DNA of 64,000 bases from Flavobacteriales bacterium (GTDB taxonomy: Bacteria; Bacteroidota; Bacteroidia; Flavobacteriales_F; PHOS-HE28): contig JADJXF010000008.1 in NCBI GenBank assembly GCA_016715995.1, positions 62,001 to 126,000 on the forward strand, given 5' to 3'. The position numbers were made by a program, and so were the translations under genes. Shown in pieces: positions 33,212 to 41,392 of this stretch. The notes beneath the pieces are model-generated. The model did not search any database. It had not been told where the DNA came from and saw only the letters and a list, made by a program, of their open reading frames with translations. The stretch's first letter is position 1, and each line of letters opens with the position of its first letter.

Positions 33212-35509
33212 TTGAAGACCGCGATCCTTGCCTCCCTTCTATTGACCGCTGGTGTCGGCAGCGCACAACTCGCGGTGCAGATCGACACCATCGAAGCGGT
33301 CGCGGGCGGAGGCTCCATCCTGTCGGCGGGGAATACACGGCTGGTATCGTGTGGTCCGGTGCCCAAAGACCTGCAGGAGTTCTACACTGAGGCGTTGGAA
33401 ATGATCGACGATGAGGCGGGCAAAGCTTCCCGCTCCACCCGCACGCGCAAGAGCAAGTTCGTGGGTGACAACACCTTGGCGTTCGCTTATCTCTTCGCCA
33501 ATGGATCAGTCCTGTACGGTGACCCATTGAGCAACTATGCTTCTGCCGTTCTTGATACACTGCTCCTGGCAAGGCCGTCGCTTAAAGGGAAACTGCGGAT
33601 TTATGTGCTGAAGAGTTCCGTGGTCAACGCTTTCACCTCCAATGATGGGAAGATCTTCATCACCGTGGGTTTGTTGGCACGGGTGCGAACGCGAGCCGAA
33701 TTGGCTTTCATCCTGGCGCATGAGGTGATGCACTACGTACACGCTGATGTTTATGAATCTTTCGAGTTCTCACATAGGGTTGAGAGGCTCAACAAGCGGT
33801 CCGTTGAATCATCTCAACAGGGCATCGAAGACCTGCTTCGCACCAAGTATTCACGGTCACAAGAACAAGAATGGCGGGCCGATGTTGATGGCACCGAACT
33901 ATATCAATCCTCGCCCTTTGGCAACCAGAACCCGAAAGGGGTGTTCGACCTGCTCGCTACCTCGGAGCGTACTCCGTTCGAAGTTGTGCCCGAGCCGACC
34001 TTCTTCACACGGTCTGCCGATGTGCTGGACACGGCGAATTGGGTGCACGCCCACGATTTCAAGCTTATCGACCCGTGGTTGGAAGTCGACACTGTCCACC
34101 GGACGCATCCATCCCTGGCCAAGAGAAAGGACCGAATTGTGGCGGAATTCACGCCGGTCGCTGGTTTGATCCAGCCGTTGGAAGACCCTTTGGCAGAACG
34201 CATCTGGATAATCGCCGGCTGCGAATTGGCCCATGTCCATTATGCCAATGGAGAATACGCTGAAGCGATCATCTGCATCGCGAATCTGCTCCACACCTTG
34301 CCAGATGACCCGAACCTGCTGGAATTGGAAGCGAAATGCTATTTCGCGCTGGCCAATCTCGACGAGATGGCAAAGCTTTCAGCGCGGCTATTCAAGGGAG
34401 CGCAAAAGGGAGGCTCCGATAGCATTGCTGTTCACGACCCTTGGACCTCAGCCCTTAAGCGGAACCTCAGCGCACAAGGAGCATACACGCTCTATGCCTT
34501 GGCATATGCGAAGGCCCGCCGGCTGGCGCAGACCAGACCTGAGGACCGTGACTTGAAGTTCATTCAAAATGGCAGTCTTCATTCTTTAAGGAACCTCCTT
34601 TGGCCTGAACGTGTCCCCAACCTCATCGCAGCAGATTCGGTGAATAACCCGGACAAGCTGGTTGTTCTCGACCAGGTGGAGGGAAGGAAGAGACTCACCG
34701 CTCGGGAGCGATATGCGCGATCCTATGAAATATCCCAAGCCCGGAAGACGCTCGCGCTGGACGTAAAGCAGCGCAATCGCGCACTTCAGGTCAATGACCT
34801 GGAGAAGGCGAGGATCAAGCTATGGGGCGATTCCCTGATCAACGATAGCGCCATTGACAACTTGGTCGGCCAGATCGACTCAAGGCGACTGCCCACCAAC
34901 ACGATCAAGTTCAACGATGATGGCGGCGAACGCATGCTCGTCCTGCCACTGGTATGGGTGATCGATACAGTTGGCAAGGAACACGTCCTTGATCCGAGAA
35001 AGCCACTGTCAAAATATCTCGCGGCTCTCAGCAAGCATCCCTCAGCGGGCGGCGACCATTTCAGTTTCCTTCCAATATCCACCTTCATGCTCGACTCTGG
35101 TGGAACCCAAGCATACAACGATTACTCACTCCTGCTCCAGATGGTGATGTCCAACGCCGATGGAATGGGCCCGTTCCGTTACCTGGACTTGGATGCCGCG
35201 TTTGAGCTTTACGAGCGGAACGGGGCGCCTTATGTGACGCTCTCTTCCGCATTCGGAGTAAAGCGGCATTTCGGGAATCACGCAGGTAAATGGGTGGCTG
35301 TGACCATCCTCGTCCCTGGCGGGATCTTCGCTGCCTTGCATTCGCTCTTCTTTGGGAATTACACGACCTACTTCAACACCCGGGTGTATGACCTCCGGTC
35401 TGGCCAGCTTGTCCACCAAGGATACGCCCGTCGTGCCAGTTCAAATACCCCCCGCTTCGATCGCAACAGGCTCGTGCGTTCCCTAGATGGACTCCCCCCC
35501 AGCTGGTGA
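33212..35509 (+). CDS. M48 family metalloprotease with TPR-like region
   Basis: A 765-residue exported protein. The only in-frame start giving a signal peptide is TTG at 33212 (MKTAILASLLLTAGVGSAQ). The M48 zinc site HExxH is 'LAHEVMHYVHAD' (His170, Glu171, His174), with a downstream 'EQEWRADVDGTEL' supplying the third ligand. Residues about 330-400 contain TPR-like helices ('IWIIAGCELAHVHYANGEYA'), as in BepA-type periplasmic chaperone-proteases. The C-terminal 300 residues are unfamiliar. Its codon use and GC content are noticeably lower than those of the flanking metK and rplU, which may point to later acquisition. Confidence 0.8.
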   Translation: MKTAILASLLLTAGVGSAQLAVQIDTIEAVAGGGSILSAGNTRLVSCGPVPKDLQEFYTEALEMIDDEAGKASRSTRTRKSKFVGDNTLAFAYLFANGSVLYGDPLSNYASAVLDTLLLARPSLKGKLRIYVLKSSVVNAFTSNDGKIFITVGLLARVRTRAELAFILAHEVMHYVHADVYESFEFSHRVERLNKRSVESSQQGIEDLLRTKYSRSQEQEWRADVDGTELYQSSPFGNQNPKGVFDLLATSERTPFEVVPEPTFFTRSADVLDTANWVHAHDFKLIDPWLEVDTVHRTHPSLAKRKDRIVAEFTPVAGLIQPLEDPLAERIWIIAGCELAHVHYANGEYAEAIICIANLLHTLPDDPNLLELEAKCYFALANLDEMAKLSARLFKGAQKGGSDSIAVHDPWTSALKRNLSAQGAYTLYALAYAKARRLAQTRPEDRDLKFIQNGSLHSLRNLLWPERVPNLIAADSVNNPDKLVVLDQVEGRKRLTARERYARSYEISQARKTLALDVKQRNRALQVNDLEKARIKLWGDSLINDSAIDNLVGQIDSRRLPTNTIKFNDDGGERMLVLPLVWVIDTVGKEHVLDPRKPLSKYLAALSKHPSAGGDHFSFLPISTFMLDSGGTQAYNDYSLLLQMVMSNADGMGPFRYLDLDAAFELYERNGAPYVTLSSAFGVKRHFGNHAGKWVAVTILVPGGIFAALHSLFFGNYTTYFNTRVYDLRSGQLVHQGYARRASSNTPRFDRNRLVRSLDGLPPSW

Positions 35510-35642
35510 GCACATTTCCGGAAGCGAGTTGAGCAGCGGCGATACCGGAATGGAGTCCTCATAAGACGCTTGGGCTTGGGAAGAGGTACGCAACAGCCTT
35601 TGCCGCCGGTGATTAGGGCGTTGCCGAATCGGGAAAAGACCC

Positions 35643-35650
35643 TACTTTCG
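35643..35650 (+). promoter_or_regulatory. -7 element TACTTTCG for rplU-rpmA
   Basis: TACTTTCG ends 22 nt before the rplU ATG. The sequence CATTTCCGGAA occurs both in the leader (35656-35666) and 143 bp upstream (35513-35523). Confidence 0.6.
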
Positions 35651-35672
35651 CAGCCCATTTCCGGAAAGCCCC

Positions 35673-36179
35673 ATGTACGCCATCGTCGATATCGCCGGCC
35701 AGCAATACAAGGTTGAGCAGGCTCAGAAGCTGAAAGTGCACCGCCTCGAGGCCGAGGAAGGCAAGCACGTGGAGTTGGATAAGGTGCTGCTCGTGAGCGA
35801 CGGCAAGACGGTGAACGTCGGCACCCCCACGGTGGACGGCTTCCGGATCGCGGCCAAGGTCCTGAGCCATGGCAAAGGCGATAAAGTGCTGGTCTTCAAA
35901 AAGAAGCGCCGGAAGGGCTTCCAGAAGATGAACGGCCACCGCCAGTACCTCACCGAACTCTGGATCGAGGCCATCCTTGGCAAGGGCGAGAAGTTCGACG
36001 CCGCCAAGAGCAGCGCTCCGAAAGTGAAGCCCAAGGCCGAAGCCGCGCCGAAGGCGAAGAAGACCGCCGTGAAAGCCGCCCCGACCGAAGCACCGGCCAA
36101 GAAGGCGCCGGCGAAGAAGACGGCCGCCAAGAAAGCCGCCCCCGCGAAGAAGGCAGCACCCAAGAAGGACAAGAAGTAA
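35673..36179 (+). CDS. rplU: 50S ribosomal protein L21 with Lys/Ala-rich C-terminal tail
   Basis: A 168-residue ribosomal protein. Residues 1-103 are a normal L21 ('MYAIVDIAGQQYKVEQAQKL', 'DKVLVFKKKRRKGFQKMNGH', 'RQYLTELWIEAI'). The remaining 60 or so residues are a low-complexity tail of Ala, Lys and Pro ('AAPKAKKTAVKAAP', 'AKKAPAKKTAAKKAAPAKKA') resembling histone H1-like tails. Such extensions occur on several Bacteroidota ribosomal proteins; the role is unknown. It is followed by rpmA, with a perfect hairpin in between. Confidence 0.95.
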   Translation: MYAIVDIAGQQYKVEQAQKLKVHRLEAEEGKHVELDKVLLVSDGKTVNVGTPTVDGFRIAAKVLSHGKGDKVLVFKKKRRKGFQKMNGHRQYLTELWIEAILGKGEKFDAAKSSAPKVKPKAEAAPKAKKTAVKAAPTEAPAKKAPAKKTAAKKAAPAKKAAPKKDKK

Positions 36180-36196
36180 CAGCAACGCTCAACGAG

Positions 36197-36217
36197 ATGC
36201 CGGGCCCAGCCCGGCAT
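36197..36217 (+). promoter_or_regulatory. Perfect 9-bp hairpin between rplU and rpmA
   Basis: ATGCCGGGC (36197-36205), loop CCA, GCCCGGCAT (36209-36217), 17 nt after the rplU stop and 16 nt before the rpmA ATG. There is no T-run, so it is more likely a processing or translation-affecting structure than a terminator. Confidence 0.5.
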
Positions 36218-36233
36218 GCAAGCCCCACAAGCC

Positions 36234-36503
36234 ATGGCACACAAGAAAGGCGAAGGCAGTACACAGAACGGACGCGAGTCGCACTCGAAACGACTCGGCA
36301 TCAAGATCTTCGGCGGCAGCAAAGCCATTGCCGGCAACATCATCGTTCGCCAACGCGGCACCAAGCACCACCCTGGCCGCAACGTGGGCATCGGCGTGGA
36401 CCACACGCTCTTCGCCATGGCCGACGGCACGGTGAAGTTCGAGAAGAAGCGCGGCGAGCGCAGCGTGGTGAGCGTACTGCCGGCTGAGAAAGTCGCCGAA
36501 TAG
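36234..36503 (+). CDS. rpmA: 50S ribosomal protein L27
   Basis: An 89-residue ribosomal protein at the peptidyl-transferase centre. It starts with the conserved 'MAHKKGEGSTQNGRES' and continues 'SKRLGIKIFGGSKAIAGNII', 'RQRGTKHHPGRNVGIGVDHT' and 'LFAMADGTVKFEKK'. The N-terminus lacks the cleavable extension seen in Firmicutes. The start at 36234 is chosen over an in-frame ATG at 36216 (MQAPQAMAHKKG...), which lies within the preceding hairpin. Standard rplU-rpmA operon. Confidence 0.96.
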   Translation: MAHKKGEGSTQNGRESHSKRLGIKIFGGSKAIAGNIIVRQRGTKHHPGRNVGIGVDHTLFAMADGTVKFEKKRGERSVVSVLPAEKVAE

Positions 36504-36524
36504 CGATCGCACGGATTCATCGGG

Positions 36525-36551
36525 AGCCCTTCCGCCCATGGTGGAGGGGCT
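36525..36551 (+). terminator. Rho-independent terminator after rpmA
   Basis: A 12-bp stem with two G-U pairs and a 3-nt loop, followed by TCTTC, 22 nt after the rpmA stop. Confidence 0.7.
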
Positions 36552-36593
36552 TCTTCATGCAGACCCGCACCTGCCACGACCGATACCTTTGAC

Positions 36594-36601
36594 ACGAACG
36601 A
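36594..36601 (+). promoter_or_regulatory. Canonical -7 element TACCTTTG for serS
   Basis: TACCTTTG is an exact match to the classical Bacteroidota TAnnTTTG and ends 9 nt before the ATG at 36611. Confidence 0.65.
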
Positions 36602-36610
36602 ACCTGCACG

Positions 36611-37885
36611 ATGCTGGAACTGAATTTCCTGAGGGAGCACCGAGAAGAAGCCGAGCAGCGGCTGGCCAAGCGCAACATCGACGCGAAGGCCCTGCTGGAC
36701 CGTTGCCGTGAACTGGACGACCTGCGCCGTGCCACCCAGACCGAATTGGACGGACGCCAATCCGAACTGAACACTTTGAGCCGCAGCGTGGGCGAACTGA
36801 TGAAGGCCGGCAAGAAGGACGAAGCAGAAGCCGCCAAGGCCCGGAGCGCCGAGATGAAGAATGGCATCGCGCATTTCAAGGAACAGCTCGATGCCACGGA
36901 GAAAGCCCTCCAAGAGTTCCTGGTCACTATTCCCAATGCGCCCAACGCCAAGGTTCCCGCCGGTAAGACACCCGAGGACAATGTGGTGGTGATGCAGGAA
37001 GGCGCCATCCCCGAACTGGGACCTCAGGCCAAACCCCACTGGGAGCTCGGAGAGGAGTACGGCTTCCTGCACATGGACCTCGGAGTGAAACTCACTGGCG
37101 CGGGCTTCCCCGTGTACAGCGGGCAAGGCGCCCGGTTGCAGCGCGCGCTCATCAGCTTCTTCCTGGACAAAGCCACTGAGGCCGGCTACCTCGAGATCAT
37201 ACCGCCGCACCTGGTGAATGCCGACAGCGCTTTCGCCACCGGCCAGCTACCCGACAAGGAAGGCCAGATGTATCACGCCGCCGTGGATGATCTGTACCTC
37301 ATCCCAACGGCCGAGGTACCCATCACCAACTTGTACCGCGACGAGATCCTCGACGCCGACCGATTACCGATCAAGAACGTCGGCTACACGCCGTGCTTCC
37401 GTCGCGAAGCCGGCAGCTACGGCGCCCACGTGCGCGGCCTCAACCGCGTGCACCAATTCGACAAGGTGGAGATCGTGCGCGTGGAGAAGCCGGAGAACAG
37501 CTACGCAGCGCTGGAAGGGATGGTGGACCACGTCAAAGGCCTGCTGCGCGCCTTGGAGCTCCCCTATCGGCAGCTGCTGCTCTGCGGCGGTGACATGGGC
37601 TTCGCGAGCGCCATGACCTACGACATGGAAGTCTTCAGCGCGGCCCAGCAGCGATGGCTAGAAGTGAGCTCGATCAGCAATTTCGAGACCTTCCAGAGCA
37701 ACCGCCTGAAGCTGCGCTACCGCGGCGATGACAAGAAGCCGCGCCTGGCGCATACGCTCAACGGAAGCGCGCTTGCATTGGCACGGATCGTGGCGGCGCT
37801 GCTGGAGAACAATCAAGGACCCGAGGGCATCCGCATCCCGAAGGCATTGCAGCCCTACACCGGCTTCGCCCTCATCACCAAATGA
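36611..37885 (+). CDS. serS: Serine--tRNA ligase
   Basis: A 424-residue class II synthetase. Residues about 27-105 form the long antiparallel coiled-coil arm that recognises tRNA-Ser. The catalytic domain has motif 2 in 'GYTPCFRREAGSYGAHVRGL' followed by 'NRVHQFDKVEIV', and motif 3 in 'HTLNGSALALARIVAALLEN'. 'LIPTAEVPITNLYRDEIL' is another SerRS signature. Length is standard. It heads a run of overlapping genes (37882, 38427) and its stop overlaps the next ATG. Confidence 0.97.
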   Translation: MLELNFLREHREEAEQRLAKRNIDAKALLDRCRELDDLRRATQTELDGRQSELNTLSRSVGELMKAGKKDEAEAAKARSAEMKNGIAHFKEQLDATEKALQEFLVTIPNAPNAKVPAGKTPEDNVVVMQEGAIPELGPQAKPHWELGEEYGFLHMDLGVKLTGAGFPVYSGQGARLQRALISFFLDKATEAGYLEIIPPHLVNADSAFATGQLPDKEGQMYHAAVDDLYLIPTAEVPITNLYRDEILDADRLPIKNVGYTPCFRREAGSYGAHVRGLNRVHQFDKVEIVRVEKPENSYAALEGMVDHVKGLLRALELPYRQLLLCGGDMGFASAMTYDMEVFSAAQQRWLEVSSISNFETFQSNRLKLRYRGDDKKPRLAHTLNGSALALARIVAALLENNQGPEGIRIPKALQPYTGFALITK

Positions 37886-38430
37886 CCCTCCACGCACTTC
37901 CATCGGCACTGGCCACGTTGATCGCGAGTGCGCTGCTGATGGCTTGCACCGCGCCCCCTGCCCCTGAGCAAATCACCGCCTTGAACCAGCTCATCACCGC
38001 CACCGATGGCGCCATGCTCACACTGAATGAGCTGGACCGCGGCCGTTACGGCCGGGCGGATTCGCTCCTGCAGTTGCACGGTGAAGGCTTCGCGCAGCGC
38101 TTCGAGGACACCTTAGTCCGCGACGAGGCCCGGGCCTTGGGACTGCAATGGATCGCCCTCACGCATGCCGAGAGCATGGGCGCGGACCATGAGCGCGTCC
38201 TCGGCGACCTGATCGCTTCCGGTGAGCGGCTGCGTGTCCTGCGCAACGATTTAGCGACCGGCGCCCTCAATTCCGTAGAAGGGAAGGTTGCCATCGCCTT
38301 GGAGCAGAAGCGGCACACCGAGGTCATCAACGCTGTGCATGCCGCAATGGACAACTACCGATTGCTCCAGCAGGCATGGGACCGCCGTGACACCGTACAA
38401 GTGCTCTTGGCCAATACCGCGATGCCATGA
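37882..38430 (+). CDS. Hypothetical helical lipoprotein
   Basis: A 182-residue protein with a lipoprotein signal peptide ending 'ALLMAC' (Cys22), then 'TAPPAPEQ' and a largely helical mature domain ('EQITALNQLITATDGAMLTL', 'VAIALEQKRHTEVINAVHAA'). No family recognised with confidence; anchored in the periplasm-facing leaflet. It overlaps serS and the TPR gene by 4 bases each (ATGA), so translation is coupled. Confidence 0.75.
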   Translation: MTLHALPSALATLIASALLMACTAPPAPEQITALNQLITATDGAMLTLNELDRGRYGRADSLLQLHGEGFAQRFEDTLVRDEARALGLQWIALTHAESMGADHERVLGDLIASGERLRVLRNDLATGALNSVEGKVAIALEQKRHTEVINAVHAAMDNYRLLQQAWDRRDTVQVLLANTAMP

Positions 38431-40274
38431 GAAGATTGCTCTCGCTGACCATCGGACTCCTGATCGCATGGGCCGCCTCAGCGCAGCCGGGCACCGATGA
38501 GCAGCTCGCGGCGCAGTATTTCCAACAGGGTGACTTCCCACGGGCCGTGCTCTATTACGAGAAGCTATACAAGCAACAGCCCACCGATTACTACTACGAG
38601 CAGCTGCTCAAGAGCCATCTAGGAACCAGCAATTCCGAGGCCGCGCAGAAACTGGTGAAGGAGCGCATGCGCCGCAACAATGACGACCCGCGCTACGCCA
38701 TCGACATGGGGCGCGTGCTGGAGCTGGCCGGTGAGCCCGAGAAAGGCCAGAAGGAATACGATCGCGCCCTGAAGATGATGCGGGGGGATCAAGGCAGTGT
38801 GCGCGCCGTAGCGAACGCCTTCACCGCCTACAACAAGCTCGACCTCGCCCTCGCCGCCTACGAGCGCGCACAGCGCATGGCTGCGGATGGCATGAGCTAC
38901 CACTTCGAGATCGCCAACCTGCACGGCTTGAAAGGCGAAACGCCGAAGATGGTGGCGGCGTACATGGATCTGCTTGCCACCAACGAGGCTTACGCACAAG
39001 CGGTGCAGAACGCGCTGTCGCGCTTCATCGAGTTCGAGACCGCCGATGCGCGAAGCGACATCCTGCGCACCGAGCTCCTGCGCCGCATCCAGCGCGACCC
39101 CTCGCGCACCATCTTTTCCGAGATGCTCATCTGGATGCTCATCCAGCAGAAGGACCTCGATGCGGCCTTCGCGCAGAGCAAGGCCTTGGACAGGCGGCTC
39201 GACGAGGGCGGCGCGCGCCTCATGGAACTCGCGCGCATCGCCGAGGCGAACAAGGAGTACGGCATTGCCTTCAAGTGCTACGATCATGTGACCGATCTCG
39301 GGCGCAACGACGCCAACTACTTCATGGCCCGGACCGGCGCCGTCCATGCCCGCTACCTGCAAATCACCGAGAATGCCGAGCCTTTGGCCACCGAACTGGC
39401 AGAACTCGACCAGCGCATGGCCGCGACCATCTCGGACATGGGACTCGGCAAGCACACCATCAACCTGCTCCGCGAGCGGGCCCACTTGAAGGCCTATTAC
39501 CGCGAGCAGCATGCAGAGGCCATCGCGCTTCTGGAAGAGGGCATTGCCATGGCCGGCATCGACAACAAGACCAAGGGTGAGCTGAAGCTGGACCTCGGTG
39601 ACATCCACCTCCTGGGTGGCGATATCTGGGAGGCATCGCTGCTCTACAGCCAGGTGGACCTGGACTTCAAGCACGACCTTCTCGGCCATGAAGCGCGCCT
39701 GCGCAACGCCAAGGTCTCGTTCTACGCCGGCGATTTCCTCTGGTCGCAGGCGCAGTTGGGCATTCTGAAGGCCAGCACCAGCAAGCTCATCTCCAACGAT
39801 GCCATGGAGCTTTCGCTGCGCATCACCGACAACCTTGCCATCGACAGCAACGCGGTGCCCCTCTCCTTCTTCGCCCGCGCTGAGCTGCTCCGCGTGCAAC
39901 ACCTCTACGACCGTGCGCTGCTCACGCTCGATTCGCTGGACCTGGAGTTCCCTATGCACAGCCTCGGTGATGACGTGCTCTACGAGCGCTACCGCATCGC
40001 CATGGCCAGGCGACGGCACACTGATGCGGCCACCTTCCTGGAGAAGGTCATCGAGCTGTACCCGATCGACATCCTCGTGGACAATGCGCTGCTCGACCTC
40101 GGCAAATTGTACGAGGACCGCTTAAAGGACAGCGAGAAGGCCAAGGCCTGTTATGAGAAGCTGCTCTTCGAGCACACCGGCAGCATCTTCGTTCCCGAGG
40201 CGCGCGAGCGCTACCGCAGATTGCGCGGCGATGCGCCGGATGCACCCGAGGAGAAGAAGCCGCCCGCGCCATAG
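38427..40274 (+). CDS. TPR-repeat exported protein
   Basis: A 615-residue protein with a signal peptide (1-20, 'LLSLTIGLLIAWAASAQ') and tetratricopeptide repeats from about residue 26 ('LAAQYFQQGDFPRAVLYYEK', 'LEEGIAMAGIDNKTKGEL', 'LEKVIELYPIDILVDNALLD', 'LYEDRLKDSEKAKACYEKLL'). It ends in an acidic/Pro-rich tail. It is a conserved neighbour of serS and rsmA in flavobacteria. Probably a periplasmic or surface scaffold; the partner is unknown. Confidence 0.85.
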   Translation: MRRLLSLTIGLLIAWAASAQPGTDEQLAAQYFQQGDFPRAVLYYEKLYKQQPTDYYYEQLLKSHLGTSNSEAAQKLVKERMRRNNDDPRYAIDMGRVLELAGEPEKGQKEYDRALKMMRGDQGSVRAVANAFTAYNKLDLALAAYERAQRMAADGMSYHFEIANLHGLKGETPKMVAAYMDLLATNEAYAQAVQNALSRFIEFETADARSDILRTELLRRIQRDPSRTIFSEMLIWMLIQQKDLDAAFAQSKALDRRLDEGGARLMELARIAEANKEYGIAFKCYDHVTDLGRNDANYFMARTGAVHARYLQITENAEPLATELAELDQRMAATISDMGLGKHTINLLRERAHLKAYYREQHAEAIALLEEGIAMAGIDNKTKGELKLDLGDIHLLGGDIWEASLLYSQVDLDFKHDLLGHEARLRNAKVSFYAGDFLWSQAQLGILKASTSKLISNDAMELSLRITDNLAIDSNAVPLSFFARAELLRVQHLYDRALLTLDSLDLEFPMHSLGDDVLYERYRIAMARRRHTDAATFLEKVIELYPIDILVDNALLDLGKLYEDRLKDSEKAKACYEKLLFEHTGSIFVPEARERYRRLRGDAPDAPEEKKPPAP

Positions 40275-40276
40275 CG

Positions 40277-40585
40277 ATGATCATCTACAACGTCACCATA
40301 AGCATCGATCCTGACGCGCACGATGCCTGGCTTGTATGGATGAGGGACGAGCACATCCCGCGCGTGCTGGCCACTGGACTCTTCACCGAGGGCCGAATGC
40401 TGAAGGTGCTGGCCGATGACGAAGGCGGAATCACCTACGCCGTCCAGTACACCGCCCCGGACCTGCCCACCTACGAGCGCTACCGCGATGAGCACGCGCC
40501 ACGCCTTCAGGCCGAGGCCCATGAGCGCTTCGGCGGGCGCTTCCACGCGTTCCGCACGCTGCTTGAAGCGATTGATCCCCAATGA
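40277..40585 (+). CDS. DUF4286 family protein
   Basis: A 102-residue protein resembling ferredoxin-like (dimeric alpha-beta barrel) domains: 'MIIYNVTISIDPDAHDAWLV', 'MRDEHIPRVLATGLF' and 'YERYRDEHAPRLQAEAHERF'. Function unknown. It lies immediately before rsmA, overlapping it by 4 bases, a conserved Bacteroidota arrangement. Confidence 0.85.
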   Translation: MIIYNVTISIDPDAHDAWLVWMRDEHIPRVLATGLFTEGRMLKVLADDEGGITYAVQYTAPDLPTYERYRDEHAPRLQAEAHERFGGRFHAFRTLLEAIDPQ

Positions 40586-41355
40586 CCGGGGTCCGCGCGA
40601 AGAAGCACCTGGGCCAGCACTTCCTGAAGGAGGAGGCCATCGCGCAACGCGTAGCCGAAGGGCTCACCGGACATGGGGGATATACCCATGTGGTCGAGGT
40701 GGGGCCAGGAACCGGAGCGCTCACCAAATACCTGCTCAAGCGCGAGGAGTTCACCACCACCTGCTTCGAGGTGGACCGCGAATCGGTGCCCTACTTGCGC
40801 GATCACTTCCCGGGCATCGACGTGCGTGAAGAGGATTTCCTGCGCATGGACCCCAGCACGATCACGAACGGCCCTTTCGCCGTGGTGGGCAACTTCCCGT
40901 ACAATATCAGCACGCAGATCGTCTTCAAGGTGCTGGAGCACCGCGATCAAGCGACCGAACTGGTGGGCATGTTCCAGAAGGAAGTGGCCGATCGCATCCG
41001 CGCACCGCACGGCAGCAAGACCTATGGCATCACCAGCGTGCTGGTGCAGGCCTTCTTTGACGTTGAGCTGCTCTTCCATGTGGAGCCGGGCAGCTTCATC
41101 CCGCCTCCCAAGGTGCGCAGCAGCGTGATCCGCATGAAGCGTAACAGCGTGCAGCGATTGCCTTGCGATGAGGCGCTCTTCTTCCGCGTGGTGAAGACCG
41201 CCTTCAACCAGCGGCGCAAGACCTTGCACAACGCGCTGAAGCCGCTGCCCGAATTGCGCATCGATGTGCCTGAAGCCTACGCCGGCAAACGCGCGGAGCA
41301 GCTCAGCGTGCAGGACTTCGTGGCGCTGACGCTGGCCATCGAGCAGCACCGGTAG
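40582..41355 (+). CDS. rsmA: 16S rRNA dimethyladenosine transferase
   Basis: A 257-residue SAM-dependent methyltransferase (KsgA) dimethylating two adjacent adenines near the 3' end of 16S rRNA. 'KKHLGQHFLKEEAIAQRV' opens the protein, motif I is 'VVEVGPGTGALTKYLL', and the catalytic motif IV is 'VGNFPYNISTQIVF'. 'PGSFIPPPKVRSSVIRMK' and 'FNQRRKTLHNAL' are family motifs. Start ATG overlaps the DUF4286 stop. Confidence 0.96.
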   Translation: MTGVRAKKHLGQHFLKEEAIAQRVAEGLTGHGGYTHVVEVGPGTGALTKYLLKREEFTTTCFEVDRESVPYLRDHFPGIDVREEDFLRMDPSTITNGPFAVVGNFPYNISTQIVFKVLEHRDQATELVGMFQKEVADRIRAPHGSKTYGITSVLVQAFFDVELLFHVEPGSFIPPPKVRSSVIRMKRNSVQRLPCDEALFFRVVKTAFNQRRKTLHNALKPLPELRIDVPEAYAGKRAEQLSVQDFVALTLAIEQHR

Positions 41356-41358
41356 GCC

Positions 41359-41366
41359 TATCTTGG
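41359..41366 (+). promoter_or_regulatory. -7 element TATCTTGG for mgtE
   Basis: TATCTTGG ends 26 nt before the ATG at 41393; an in-frame TTG at 41363 lies inside it. Confidence 0.4.
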
Positions 41367-41392
41367 CGCGCCTTTCCGCAAGGGTGCCCGCC

